Assembly (NCBI GenBank): GCA_012932295.1
Contig: JAAONU010000011.1
Coordinates: 46,316,352 to 46,380,351, forward strand
Origin: Cyclina sinensis
Lineage: Eukaryota; Mollusca; Bivalvia; Venerida; Veneridae
DNA: 64,000 nt
Reading direction: 5' to 3'
Position 1 is the first letter of the stretch; every line of letters begins with the position of its first letter. Below the pieces are notes generated by a model that was not told where the DNA came from, did no database searches, and saw nothing but the letters and a program-made list of their open reading frames with translations. Both the position numbers and the translations under genes were made by a program. Positions 37,047-50,913 of this stretch are shown piece by piece.

Positions 37047-37254
37047 TTAACCCTTACCATGCTTAATATTTAAAATGGACTCATCCATCGTTTAATTTGA
37101 ACCGATCCATTAATTTATGGGGGTGCTTATTGAAAATTTACTGATTGAATGGTGAGTAGTGCAGACCATGATCAGACTGCACTGACGTGAAGACTGATCT
37201 TTGTCTGCACTGTTCACAAAGGCAGATTTAATTGCCTCAGAAGGATAAGGGTTG
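37047..37254. mobile_element. Fold-back MITE (TTAACCCT family), copy 6
   Basis: It starts TTAACCCTTACCATGCTT and ends CAGAAGGATAAGGGTTGA. The interior has CAGACCATGATCAGACTGC and the matching inverted block. Positions 37255-38690 on its right show no gene or identifiable element. Confidence 0.8.
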
Positions 37255-38659
37255 ATACTGTTACTATTAATGTATTTAAGATTTCAAAGAAAGTCATTAA
37301 TTCAAGTTTGTTCATCCAGCTAATTATGTATAATGAATGAATAATATTATGTTTGACTTGTTTGCTTTTATGCATAATGTATACGTATGATAATAAATTG
37401 CTTATTAAATTGTCATTGTTACGTGATCACTCACTGTAACCCAAGGTCACTGAACCTGTTATAAGTGAAAGGTAATAAACTTAAGATTTTGTAAATACCT
37501 GTAGAGAATTAGTTAACTTTATTAACTCTCTGTATTCTGTGTCACTTTTTGCTTTTCAATATCTATTACTCAGCTGTGCTTGTCCAGTTACGTGTTCATC
37601 TAGTGTACTGGGACATATGAGTATGGATACACACTTGATGTTGAGTACAGATACACACTTGATGTTGTATTCACAGCTAATCTTACTGGTTCTGTCAGTA
37701 TCATTATTGCTTCAGCGTTAAATTCTTTGTGAAGGACGTTGTAGTAAAATGTGGAATTTTTTTATGCTCGTCTATTTTTCAGGTAAATACATCATAACTA
37801 TTATTTTCGAAATAATTGTAAAGCTTGTGTTTATTTTGTATGGAAAATTTCACTTTGAAAAATAACGCATTCATACGTTTCTGTTCTTTCCTAAGCCTAG
37901 TGCTTTCACTTAAGTTAAAACAGTTTTCCACAAGCATCTTACTGTCTGGAGACAATGAGCTATAATATTTTGCCAGGATGTTTCATAATTATTTAATTTT
38001 ATATGCTTAACAAACGAAAAATATTGAAAAAGATGAGAAATGAAAACACACTCGTAGTTAAAATTTGCCTATAATTAACATATGTTTAAAGTTCTCTCAT
38101 CAAAATCGAATTAAATAGTGGTAAATGTGCAAACATGAAGAGATTTTCAAAGTTCTTAAAGTGTTTAAACCTGTTTGATTGGCAATGGAATGGTTCAGCT
38201 GCAATGTGTAACATAGATAATACATGTATATACTGATCTTGAAATCCCAGTTAATCCAGGAAATATAGCAAAGGTTAAACTGACCTCAGATAATTAATCA
38301 CTTTCTTATCATTTTCTTCAGTATAAAAATAAATCAAAGAAAAGTTATCTAAATGAGGCTAGTTACTGACCAACTTGTCAAAGCAAAGATAAAATGCATC
38401 AGATGGCCGCTGTGGTATGCTGGCATGATAATCCTTGTAAATGAATTGGCTTGTAATTTTCAAGCAATGAAAAAAATGAATCATTCTTTCAAGAGAGCCC
38501 CTGTCTAAATTTGTGGAGAGTATCTTAAGGCGTGAATGAGAAAAAATGCTCTTTGCTTCTTTATTTAATAGTACTAAGAACATTTTCGGCATTCACCTGA
38601 CGATCTGTAAAATATACTAATCAGCATGTTTTGAGTAGAAGAAATAATTATCTCACTGA

Positions 38660-38693
<34 letters not shown>

Positions 38694-38695
<2 letters not shown>

Positions 38696-40515
38696 TTCAC
38701 CTGAGCACAAGTGCTCAGGGTGAGCTTTTCTGATCGGTCTTTGTCCGTCGTCCGTCCGTCCGTCGTCAACTTTTCATTCAAACGACATCTCCTCTGAAAC
38801 CAATGGGGCAAATTTAATGAAACTTGCCTGGGATGTTCCTTGCATGAAGCTCTACCAAGATTGTTCAAATGGTTCTGGTCCATTGCATCTCTGGTTCACT
38901 GGAGCTAAAAATAGATTTTATAAGTTGGATCTTTAAAAATCTTCTTCTCCGAAACCACAAGGCCTGGAGCTTTGATATTTGGTATGAAGCATCATCTAGT
39001 GGACCTCTACCAAGTTTGTTCAAATTATGTCCCTGGGGACAAAACTGACCCCACCCCAGGGGTCAGTTGATTTTACATAGAGTTTTATAGGGAAAACTTG
39101 AAAATCTTCTTGTCAGAAACCACAAGGCCTAGAGTTAAGATATTTGGTATGTAGCATTGTCTAGTGGACCTCTACCAAGTTTGTTCAAATCATGGCCTCT
39201 GGGTCAAAAATGGCCCCGCCCCGGGGGTCTCTTGTTTTACATAGAGTTATATAGGAAAATCTTTAAAAAATCTTCTTGTCAGAAACCGTAAGTTATAGAG
39301 CTTAGATATTTGGTGTGTAGCATTGTCTAGTGAACCTCTACCAAGTTTGTTCAAATCCTGTCCTCTGGGTCAAAAATGGCCCCGCCACAGGGGCCACTAG
39401 TTTTACATAGAGTTATATAAGAAAATCTAAAAAAAATCTTCTTGTCAGAAACCGTAAGTTATAGAGCTTAGATATTTGGTGTGTAGCATTGTCTAGTGGA
39501 CCTCTACCAAGTTTGTTCAAATCCTGGCCTCTGGGTCAAAAATGACCCCGCCCCAGGGGCCACTAGTTTTACATAGAGTTATATAGGAAAATCTTAAAAA
39601 ATCTTCTTGTCAGAAACCGTAAGTTATAGAGCTTAGATATTTGGTGTGTAGCATTGTCTAGTGGACATCTACCAAATTTGTCCAAATCCTGGCCTCTGGG
39701 TCAAAAATGGCCCCTCCCCGGGGGTCACTTGTTTTACATAGAGTTATATAGGAAAAACTAAAAAATCTTCTTGTCAGAAACAAGAAGGCCTACAGTTAAG
39801 ATATTTGGTATGTAGCATTGTCTAGTGGACCTCTACCAAGTTTGTTCAAATCCTGGCCTCTGGGTCAAAAATGGCCCCGCCCCGGGGGTCACTTGTTTTA
39901 CATAGAGTTATATAGGAAAATCTTAAAAAAAATCTTCTTATCAGAAACCATAAGTTATAGAGCTTAGATATTTAATGTGTAGCATTGTCTAGTGGACCTC
40001 TACCAAGTTTGTTTGAAAAATTTCCCTAGGGTCACTACTGGCCCCGCCCGAGGGGTCACAAGTTTTAAATAACAATATTGAAGAAAATCTTTAAAAATCT
40101 TCTTGTCTGAAACCACAAGACCTAGAATTTTAAAATTTGGCATGAAGCAAGCTTTATCAAGCTTTTTCAAATTATTGGATTAGGTTAAAGGTCACGGAGG
40201 CTAAAAGTAGATTTATCTACTGTACCTCATAGAGCCTTCATTTATAGACCAATATCTTTGATATTCAGTATAGAGGTTCCTTGCATGGACCTCTACCCAT
40301 GAATAGGGTTTGAGGTCACTGGGTCAAGGTCAAGGTCACCATAGCTTATAATAGATATTTCTACTTTCTGTCATAGAGCCTTTATTTATTGACTGATATT
40401 TTACATATTTGGTTTGTAGGCACTTACATATTTTCAATTAAAAAATGAAATACTGCTTAACAGCAAACCTAAGTACTCAGGTGAGCGATCCAGGGCCATC
40501 ATGGCCCTCTTGTTT
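38694..40515 (+). mobile_element. 1.8-kb tandem-core mobile element with hairpin ends (pearl/Helentron-like)
   Basis: The left end after a T-run is AGTTCACCTGAGCACAAGTG, which forms a GAGCACAAGTGCTC palindrome; a GTCCGTCCGTCCGTCGTC tract follows. The core has about seven or eight ~175-bp repeats (GATATTTGGTATGTAGCATT, GGACCTCTACCAAGTTTG, AAAATGGCCCCGCCCC). The right end is CTCAGGTGAGCGATCCAGG, then the palindrome AGGGCCATCATGGCCCT and CTTG. T-runs flank both sides. The design matches oyster 'pearl' / Helentron-associated elements; the assignment is inference. Confidence 0.8.
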
Positions 40516-40519
40516 TTTT

Positions 40520-41795
40520 TTGCATAAGCTATACTTCAAGATACCTGGTACTAAGAGGATTCTTTAGTGAGTTAATTTTACAGTTCAGTCTTACCACTAC
40601 ATAAATTATAGACTGCAATCTAACCTGTCAATTTATCTGAATATATTTTATGCATGTACCTTCAGGATAATGTTTTTTATCATTTCCTAATTCAGTTTGC
40701 ACAGTTCACCTGAAAATAATGATCGTCATGATACCCTGCAGGATTTCCATTGCAATGTCCTTTATTCAAAGGTAATTTTCTGATAACGATCTGAATTCAA
40801 AAAGGACTGTCATTGTTTGGCTTGAAGTGATTTAAACACAGTCATATGCTTTATATATCTGGAGGATTTAATATTTAAAAAGATAATAATTTTTTTAAAA
40901 ATAAAGAAAAAAAAAAAAAAAAAAACATCTGTTAATGATTAAAACGATTAAGCCGTCATTGATAACATTTTCGTTGTCAGAATCCTGAATGTTGGCACTT
41001 ATCTAATTTCTCAAATCCTATATTAAGCACTAAAATTAAAAACATCTTGAATAAGCCATACAGCTGACCTTTAAAATTCAATTTAACATTTTTATAAGCA
41101 TTTTTAGTTTCCCTTGACAAACCATCACAGCACACTGTGATATATTATGGCCAGAATGTAAGATTTGAATCTAGATGGATTAAGAACCTCTTAACTTTCA
41201 ATAAAGCCAGTGAAAGCGTTCATTTATTTGAAACTTTATCTGCTAAAGTGAAAACCTAGTATGTTTCGACATTGTTATTCTTTGGTCTCTATGTTTCAAA
41301 CACTGAAAATGCATTACAGCTGATTTAAATACTAGGTCTTTTATTTCTTTCATCCATCAGAGATAAAAAAAAAAGGCAGGGTTAATTTAACTTTTAATGA
41401 AGTAAGTCTTTACTTAATCTGCAATGACTTTCACATCATCTGTTGGAATTTTGTACGCAAGCTTCATTTTTGACAGAACCAAAACCTTTTTGTTCTGTTT
41501 TACAATGCATTTAATATGCATCAAGACAAATTTTGAGGAACCTTTATTTTACAGCCACCAAAAAGATATAGCAATCTTTAATTAATTGCCACTGAACACA
41601 AGTGCATTAATTGCAGTTAAGCCTGTTTGGTGTCAGTGTCACAGTTTATATCAGCAGTCTTAAAAACTTCATCAACACTCAACAGTATTGGAACCAGAAC
41701 AGTTAAAATTGTATAAGCAGTTTTGAAACAAGTATAGCAGTATAGCTAAAAAACATTTAAACAATACTGAAACCAGTACAGAAATAACTGTTTTA
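40520..41795. other. No gene or clear element seen
   Basis: AT-rich sequence with one A-run of about 20 (40903-40925) and no conserved frame. Confidence 0.5.
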
Positions 41796-41799
41796 ACAT

Positions 41800-44215
41800 C
41801 ATTCAGCTTATAGAGTTGAAACTGTATCATCAGTGTTGAATCTAGTACAGTTGAAACTGTATCATCAGTGTTGAATCTAGTACAGCTGAAACTGTTTCAA
41901 CAGTGTTGAATCTAGTACAGTTGAAACTGTTTCAACAGTGTTGAATCTAGTTAAGTTGAAACTGTATCATCAGTGTTGAATCTAGTACAGTTGAAACTGT
42001 ATCATCAGTGTTGAATCTAGAACAGCTGAAACTGTTTCAACAGTAATGAATCAAGTACAGCTGAAACCGTTTCATCAGTATTGAATCTAGAACAGCTAAA
42101 ACTGTTTCAAATCAGTATTGAATCTAGAGCAGCTGAAACTGTTTCAACAGTGTTGAATCTAGAACAGCTGAAACTGTTTCAGCAGTGTTAAATCTAGTAC
42201 AGTTGAATCTGTTTTAATAGTGTTGAATCTTGTACAGCTGAGACTGTATCATCAGTGTTGGATCTAGTACAGCTGAAACTGTTTCATAATTGTTGAATCT
42301 AGTACAGCTGAAACTGTTTCATCAGTGTTGAATCTTGTACAGCTGAAACTGTCTCATCAGTGTTGAATCTAGTACAGCTGAAACTGTTTCATCAGTGTTG
42401 AATCTAATACAGCTGAAACAGTTTCAACAGTGTTGCATCTAGTACAGCTGAAACTGTATCATCAGTGTTGAATCTAGTACAGTTGAAACTGTAATATCAG
42501 TGTTGAATATAGTACAGTTGAAACTGTTTTTTCAACAGTGTTGAATCTAGTACCACTGAAACAGTATCATCAGTGTTGAATCTAGTACAGTTGAAACTGT
42601 TTCATCAGTGTTGAATCTCATACAGCTGAAACTGTCTCATTAGTGTTGAATCTAGTACAGCTGAAACTGTTTCAACAGTGTTGAATCTAGTACAGCTGAC
42701 ACTATTTCATTAGTTTTGAATCTAGTACAGTTAAACTGTTTCATAAGTGTTGAATCTAGTACAGTTGAAACTGTTTCATCAGTGTTGAATCTAATACAGC
42801 TGAAACAGTTTCAACAGTGTTGCATCCAGTACAGCTGAAACTGTATCATCAGTGTTGAATCTAGTACAGTTGAAACTGTAACATCAGTGTTGAATCTAGT
42901 ACAGTTGAAACTGTTGTTTCAACAATGTTGAATCTAGTACCACTGAAACAGTATCATCAGTGTTGAATCTAGTACAGCTGAAACAGTTTCATCAGTGTTT
43001 TATCTAGTACAGCTGAAACTGCCTCATTAGTGTTGAATCTAGTACAGCTGAAACTGTTTCAACAGTGTTGAATCTAGTACAGCTGACACTATTTCATTAG
43101 TTTTGAATCTAGTACAGTTAAACTGTTTCATAAGTGTTTAATCTAGTACAGTTGAAACTGTTTCATCAGTGTTGGATCTAGTACATCTGAAACTGTCTCA
43201 TCAGTGTTGAATCTAGTACAGCTGAAACTGCTTCAATAGTGTTGAATCTTGTACAGCTGAGACTGTATCATCAGTGTTGCATCTAGTACAGCTGAAACTG
43301 TTTTAACAGTGTTGAATCTAGTACCGCTTAAACTGTATCATCAGTGTTGAATCTAGTACCGCTTAAACTGTTTCAACAGTGTTGAATCTAGTACAGCTGA
43401 CACTATTTCATAAGTTTTGAATCTAGTACAGTTGAAACTGTTTCATTAGTGTTGAATCTAGTACAGTTGAAACTGTTTCATCAGTGTTGGATCTAGTACA
43501 TCTGAAACTGTCTCATCAGTGTTGAATCTAGTACAGCTGAAACTGCTTCAGTAGGGTTGAATCTTGTACAGCTGAGACTGTATCATCAGTGTTGAATCTA
43601 GTACAGTTGAAACTGTTTCATAAATGTTGAATCTAGTAGAGTTGAAACTGTCTCATCAGTGTTGGATCTAGTACATCTGAAATTGTATCATCAGTGTTGA
43701 ATCTTATACAGCTGAAACTGTTTCAACAGTGTTGAATCTAGTTAAGTTGAAACTGTTTCAACAGTGTTGAATCTAGTACAGCTGACACTATTTCATTAGT
43801 TTTGAATCTAGTACAGTTGAAACTGTTTCATAAGTGTTGAATTTAGTACAGTTGAAACTGTTTCATCAGTGTTGGATCTAGTACATCTGAAACTGTCTCA
43901 TCAGTGTTGAATCTAGTACAGCTGAAACTGTTTCAATAGTGTTGAATCTTGTACAGTTGAGACTGTATCATCAGTGTTGAATGTAGTACAGTTGAAACTG
44001 TTTCATAAGTGTTGAATCTAGTACAGCTGAAACTGTTTCATCAGTGTTGGATCTACATGTAGTACATCTGAAACTGTCTCATCAGTGTTGAATCTAGTAC
44101 AGCTGAAACTGTATCATCAGTGTTGAATCTAATACAGCTGAAACTGTTTCAACAGTTTTGAATCTAGTTAAGTTGAAACTGTTTCAACGGTGTTGAATCT
44201 GGTACAGTTAAAATG
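41800..44215 (+). repeat. 35-bp-period satellite (~70 units) with an embedded palindrome
   Basis: The unit is about GTTGAATCTAGTACAGCTGA + AACTGTTTCATCAGT. Many units read GTTGAAACTGTTTCAAC, a perfect 7-bp stem with a 3-nt loop. Longer blocks recur, such as 42560-42900 against 42900-43170, so it also has higher-order structure. It ends a few bases before the palindromic structure at 44297. Confidence 0.95.
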
Positions 44216-44296
44216 CATCAACAAATCGCACACGAGGAGTTCAGTCTTTGAACACAAAGATCTCTAAAACAGCATAGTGTTTTAACGGCTATTAGT

Positions 44297-46611
44297 ATTT
44301 TGCGAAACGGAACGGAACGGAACAAGTGGTGGGGTACCAAACGAGGAATGCCAGATTCTTTATTTTTGTTATTTTTGAGCAGATGATCTCGTGAACTAAA
44401 ATTTGTCTTTTTATTTAAGTAACATGCATCTTTCTGCATCTTTATTTTTTGCATTGAAACTTATTTCTTAAACTTACGCGATCTTAAAATAAAATCGTTA
44501 TGCACGTGTCGGTTTAATTGCATTTTATGAAGCATAAAAATAACCTCTAACTACTCGCAATAAATAACATCTTTTTGGGAGGGTTGGTAGACTGGAACCG
44601 ATATCAATGGAATGTTATTTACTATTTAACATTTCTCCTGTGATTATTAAATGAATTGTTCTGCATGCTGTTGTTCCGTTCCGTTCCGCAAAATACAGTT
44701 ACCCACACGGGTTACTGTATTTGGCGGAACGGAACGGAACAAACTCTTTATGATTGTTGAGAGAAAACATGTATTATCAAAAGTTCATTATGAAATGAAC
44801 ATGAAATAAAGTAACAGGCTGAAGCCGGTGCTATGATATATCGTAAGTTTAAGCAATAAGTTTCAATGCCAAAAAATAAAGATACAGAAAGATGCTGTTT
44901 ACTTAAATAAAAAGACAAATTTTAGTTCATGAGATCATCTTAATTGACTTGCTCGTTTGTTCATTCACAAAATCAGAAGTTAGTGAGATTTCAATCATAG
45001 CACCGGCTTCAGCCTGTTACTTTATTTCATGTTCATTTCATAATGAACTTTTGATAATTCATGTTTTCTCTCAACAATCATAAAGAATTTGTTCCGTTCC
45101 GTTCCGCCAAATACAGTAACCCGTGTGGGTAACTGTATTTTGCGGAACGGAACGGAACAAAAGCATGCAGAACAATTCATTTAATAATCACAGGAGAAAT
45201 GTTAGATAGTAAATAACATTCCATTGATATCGGTTCCAGTCTACCAACCCTCCCAAAAAGTTGTTATTTATTGCGAGTAGTTAGAGGTTATTTTTATGCT
45301 TCATAAAATGCAATTAAACCGACACGTGCATAGTGATTTTAGTTTAAGATATCGTAAGTTTAAGAAATAAGTTTCAATGCTAAAAAAAGATACAGAAAGA
45401 TGCAGTTACTTAAATAAAAAGACAAATTTTAGTTCAAGAGATTATCTTAATTGAATTGTTCGTTTGTTCATTCAAAAAATCAGAAGTTACTGAGACTTCA
45501 ATCATAGCACCGGCTTCAACCTGAAACTATATTTAATCTTCTGGAATATGTTTATTGCTTTAACTTACGAGATATTAAAATAGTTTAGACAAAAGATGAA
45601 TTATCAAACGTTCATTATCAAATGAACATTAAATATAATAATACATGTTTTCTCTCAACAATCATAGTTTGTTCCGTTCCGTTCCGCAAAATACAGTAAC
45701 CCGTGTGGGTAACTGTATTTTGCGGTACGGAACGGAACAACAGCATGCAGAGCGATTCATTTCATATTCACAAGAGAAATGTTAAATAGTAAAAAACATT
45801 CCATTGCTATCGTTTCCAGTCTACCAACCCTCCCAAAAAGTTATTTCTTGCGAGTAGTTATAGGTAATTTTTATGCTTCATAAAATGCAATTAAACCGAC
45901 ACATGCATAACGATTATATTTTGATATCCTTAGTTTAAGTAATAAGTTTCAATGCAAAAAATAAAGATGTAGAAAGATGCAGTTTACTTAGATAAAAAGA
46001 CAAATTTTAGTTCACGAGATCATCTTAATTGACCTGCTCGTTTGTTCATTCTCAAAATTAGAAGTTACTGAGTCTTCAATCAAAGCACTGGCTTCAGCCT
46101 TTTACTATATTTAATGTTCATTTGATACTGAACTTTTGATAATACATGTTTTCTCTCAACAATCATAAAGAGTTTGTTCCGTTCCGTTCCGCCAAATACA
46201 GTAACCCGTGTGGGTAACTGTATTTTGCGGAACGGAACGGAACAACAGCATGCAGAACAATTCATTTCATATTCACAAGAGAAATGTTAATTAGTAAATA
46301 ACATTCCATTGCTATCGTTTCCAGTCTACCAACCCTCCCAAAAAGTTATTTCTTGCGAGTAGTTAGAGGTTATTTTTATGCTTCATAAAATGCAATTAAA
46401 CTGACACATGCATAACGATTTTATTTTAAGATCGCGTAAGTTTAAGAAATAAGTTTCAATGCAAAAAATAAAGATGCAGAAAGATGCATGTTACTTAAAT
46501 AAAAAGACAAATTTTAGTTCACGAGATCATCTGCTCAAAAATAACAAAAATAAAGAATCTGGCATTCCCCGTTTGGTACCCCACCACTTGTTCCGTTCCG
46601 TTCCGTTTTAA
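44297..46611. mobile_element. Concatemer of inverted-end units joined by four 68-bp palindromes
   Basis: Four 68-bp palindromes lie at 44673-44740, 45091-45158, 45671-45738 and 46176-46243. Each has arms of three GTTCC(G) repeats, CAAAATACAGTAACCC, and a 4-nt centre (ACAC or GTGT). Between them are related units with inverted ends. The unit at 44741-45090 is itself an inverted repeat (arm of ~95 bp, GCTGAAGCCGGTGCTATGAT); the next two are head-to-tail. The outermost halves (AACAAGTGGTGGGGTACC at ~44320; GGTACCCCACCACTTGTT at ~46575) are inverted copies of each other. No coding frame is present. Confidence 0.88.
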
Positions 46612-49600
46612 CTACTTAAAGAAACTTACTAATACAGTCTGTTCATACGAATATGGTCTTACAAGGGGTCAAAAAGTGTGCTCTCTGTATCAAACAGCTT
46701 AGGAATACAGAAGGTAACCTTTTCAACAGCCCACGGTTGTTTGTCAAAAAAAAGTTCAGTGGCCAACAAGTATTAGTGTTTTCATATTGATTACAAAAAA
46801 GGTCGCGTGCATTATAAAGAGCAACATAGAACAATTTAAAAGTAACAGTAGGTAAACAATAAAACAATAAAACAGTGGCAATATATTCATAACGAAACAT
46901 CAGAGGACAAACCTTAAATTAAATGTTTTTTGTTTCTGTGAATATTACAGCACTCATTGTATGTTTTTGATGATTCAGAATTTGAGGGAAGGATGCGGAA
47001 GAGTCTCTACGTGTTATTAAGAAAAAGAAGCAGATAGCTTTTTTTTCGTATTCACCCCCATTGAGATGTACGGCAAAAGTATATGTTATATTGTGTGCAT
47101 AGCTCAGTTTGCATTTCAAAAAGAAATATTGTGTGAATTCACAGCTGGGGTTGATAGCAAGGAAGTTAAGTTGAAGAAGATAAAAAAAAACGAGTCGTCA
47201 TTTATATGTGACATGAGGAAATATTAAATGGGATATTTTGCAACAATTAAACGGTAAAGAAGAGCATATTATTTTAAATACATGTTTCAGTGGTTTGATT
47301 TTATAGACTCACTCTAGTGCTTTAGTGCTTTTTCATACGAAAATGATCTTTTTTTAAGAAAATAAAACATGTTATTTTTTTCTGTTCAAGTTGGCAGGCG
47401 ATTTTTTTCAGACATCTGAGCTTACAGTAGTGTCTCACATTTGTCGATCTTAAACCGATCAAATAATCATTTTGTGACAAATGCAGGGCAACCAAGGACA
47501 CTTGAGAAGAGCCATGAATATCTAAGACCAAGTTTAAATTTCTTGTTATCTCTGTAAACAGTCTCTAGAAGGTGTGTTATCTTTATCGTCCATCATTTAT
47601 AGAAATTCAATAAAATCTTAATTTTACGCCATTACTGTCACATACACGTACCATTTTATTTTTCATATTTCAACGTAAGCTGCTTTAGTGATAGTTTGTG
47701 AACAAAGTAAGTTAAATTTCTTACAAAATGATTGCTTTGTAAAGATAAATGAATAACTTAACAAATTAGTTGAATCGTTTTAATTTTTCATTTTAGGATT
47801 TTAACTCTTGATTTTTTATATTGAATATGATAATTTAAAGGTTATTCGTGTACATAATTTTTATCACAACAATGCATATATCTAGTTACCCTTTATTTCC
47901 CCCTATTATACTTATACATTACATGATATTTACGATGAGAAGAAAATCGCAACCTAGATCTTTTTAAAGTTAAGCTGTCTACATAGTTATAGCCCCCTGT
48001 ACATTGTTTGAACAATTTTGTGCTATCAACATAGCTCACAGTCAAAACTCTTGAGTTTGTTGATGTACTGATTTAAGTTTCTAACACAAAAAATATTTCT
48101 ACAAGGGTTAAAGCTCGTGTGTTCATTTACAAAATCCCTCCATAGACATTGATTGAGAATGAGCTGAAATATAAATGTATGCATATCTTTGCATTACCTG
48201 ACATCACAGAGAGACAGGTATACTGATAGATGTTTTACCCTTGGGTATCTAACTTACGTACTGACTAATAAAGTAAAGTTGAGACAAAAAAAATAACACG
48301 TCGTATTATCGCTCTGTGACATTCAGATACTGACGGGACATTAGAAACAACAATAAGGCATTCTAATTTTAGTGGCATATTTCTGTCCTTCGTGTCTTTG
48401 ATTCAGGTAACATTAATGTAATACAGATAGTCTTTTTAACATAAGGTCCTAATATGTGATATTTTTGTCTTGCTCTGATGATAAAAGATAAGAAAAAAGA
48501 CGATTTGAAGATAAGAGCCTGGTAAACTTTAATTGCAAGAGCAAATTGCATAAAATGCAAGGACATATTGGTCTCATATGATAACTCGTCTGCTGAAACA
48601 TAATGCATTTAGACGCTGACCGTCAGCTTACCGAATCGTATCTTTATTTTTTTAGAAACAAACGTTCCGCTGCACGTTTCTCCTTTCTGTTGCATTACTC
48701 TTTTAGTTTGTAAATATTTTGTTGTTGTTTTCTCCTTTAGTCTTGGTTATTTTTTTCTTTTGTTTTCTTCCGCCTTTTGAAAATATCAGATTTTACAAAT
48801 ATCTCTTTGTTAGAATTATCTTGCTTGCAATCGACAGCAAGGTATTAATTTAACCTCTGTACTACGTAGTGAAATGCAATAGGTTGTTTGAACAAAATTC
48901 TTTATAATCAGTTGAAACAAATTGCATGAGCGCTGAAAAAGTATTTTCGTTTTGTGTACAAATTTCTGCGTTACAAAGAATATAGGGCATTTTGATAATA
49001 GTCATAACACACATTTTACAAGTATTATGCACAGTGGCTTTGGCTTACAACATTCTATCGTTAATGTTACAAACAATCAAAAGGTAATTTCTTTTTTACA
49101 TTTTTAATTAGCTTAACACCTGAGGGCGTTTAAAATGATTTTTTAAATAGTGAATTTAACAAAAATATATTTATTTCAAGAAGAATGTATTATGGCCTAC
49201 TGTGAGTTTTCATTTGGTAATGGAATGTTTAATTTCGGAATTATGTCTTCAATACTAGCGTAAAAGAAGGAAGGTAAATAGTTGGTTTCTTTATTATTTT
49301 CCCAACTGGTCTTTAACTTGTAGGCCACTGATTCTTCCAAGGTCATGGATTCGAGTTCCTAACCTCCATGGCTCTTTATATTATGAGGATGTTTGCAGTT
49401 TCTTCCAATACTTCTCGCTCGCCTGCATCCCAGTAAGTGGCTAAGTGGCTTCTGAAGAACGTACGTCACAACAAACTAGACAATTGTCTGCGTTTAATTT
49501 AGTATAAATCTATTTACATCGATTGTGAAAGCAGGTCTTGTCACTTATATTTATCTCGCTCGATTACTGCGTCCTTGGTTCAAACCATCCTGTCGGCCTT

Positions 49601-50160
49601 TAGACCAGTATCTTACTTGGGATAATGGGAACAGTCCAAGTTCTCAATTCAGACAGTTTATAGTCTCAGGTCACACGAAATACAAACAGGAAGGTAACTA
49701 GATCACGTGATTATTAGAGATAAAATGTACAAGTATGGAATTTAAATATATCATTTATTTTATACGACGGTGTTATAAAAGTGTGTCATAAAATCTATGG
49801 AAAGAACATAAGAAGTATAAATGCCACGAAGTGACACCTACAAACTCCCTGACTCGAGCAAATGGACGGCTGTGCGAACAAACTGATATTTGATTGATCT
49901 ACCTAGCCTTCCCTAGACAGAATGTTCAAAAAATGAAATAAAACTGTTAAGTCATTTTGCTACTTTGTGAATATAATCCCCTAACTTTTTTGTTTTATAT
50001 GGTCGTTGATTTTTTTATTGTTGCGTTGAATCATATTAGTAATAAAATTTGCATACATTATGATCATTCAGTAAATTTAATTAAAGATGATGACAGGTTA
50101 CCATGTTACATGTAGTATTTCTCCACATATTGCACTAATGTGGGATATTTTTGTTCCGTT
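46612..50160. other. No gene seen; weak SINE-like segments
   Basis: AT-rich sequence with only short, unconserved frames. Around 49320-49500 there is a tRNA-like segment (AGGTCATGGATTCGAGTTCC) and near 49560 another (TGCGTCCTTGGTTCAAACC); both are too degraded to classify. Confidence 0.45.
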
Positions 50161-50358
50161 TCAGGCGAACAGAACTTCCTCGGACTTGCGCGTGTTTGTA
50201 CTCATTGTTGTGTTGAGTGCTGATGACAGTTTTGATGGATTGATTCGTTTTTAAGATTTTTTGTTTTCAAGTTAATTATGTATATCATAGATGTAGTTGT
50301 TTGTAGAACGTCGTTTAAGAATTTCAAATTGTAATCGGAAGGTTTAGCACTGATAATT

Positions 50359-50800
50359 AAAGCGACGGCCTAACACTAGTAGGAACGCCAGCAGGACTCT
50401 ATGTTCTGTATTAAATTCAGGAATTAAAACTTAAAGCGACAGCCTAACAATAGTAGGAACGCCAGCAGGACTCTACGTTCTGGATTAAATTCAGGAATTA
50501 AAACATAAAGCGACGGCCTAACACTAGTAGGAACGCCAGCAGGACTCTATGTTCTGGATTAAATTCAGGAATTAAAACTTAAAGCGACAGCCTAACACTA
50601 GTAGGAACGCCAGCAGGACTCTATGTTCTGGATTAAATTCAGGAATTAAAACATAAAGCGACGGCCTAACACTAGTAGGAACGCCAGCAGGACTCTATGT
50701 TCTGGATTAAATTCAGGAATTAAAACTTAAAGCGACAGCCTAACACTAGTTGGGACGCTCGCAGGACTCCATGTTCGGGATCAAATTCAGTTCTTAGAAA
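50359..50800 (+). repeat. 74-bp tandem repeat (6 copies) with repeated short uORF
   Basis: The unit starts AAAGCGACGGCCTAACACTA and ends TTCAGGAATTAAAACTT. Copies begin near 50359, 50433, 50507, 50581, 50655 and 50729. Odd copies have ACGGCC/AAACTT and even copies ACAGCC/AAACAT, so the array grew as 148-bp dimers; the sixth is diverged. Five of six carry an ATG opening a frame of 8 codons then a stop (MFWIKFRN in the type copy). It ends ~115 bp before the coiled-coil gene's ATG. Confidence 0.93.
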
Positions 50801-50913
50801 TTTTAGAAAGTTTAAGAACCATTCACAACAATCTGACAAGAAGATCAAGCAGAAGTTTCTTGCATTAAATTCCCTAGATTCAGTTACTGGAATCTTGACA
50901 TATTTACCTGAAA

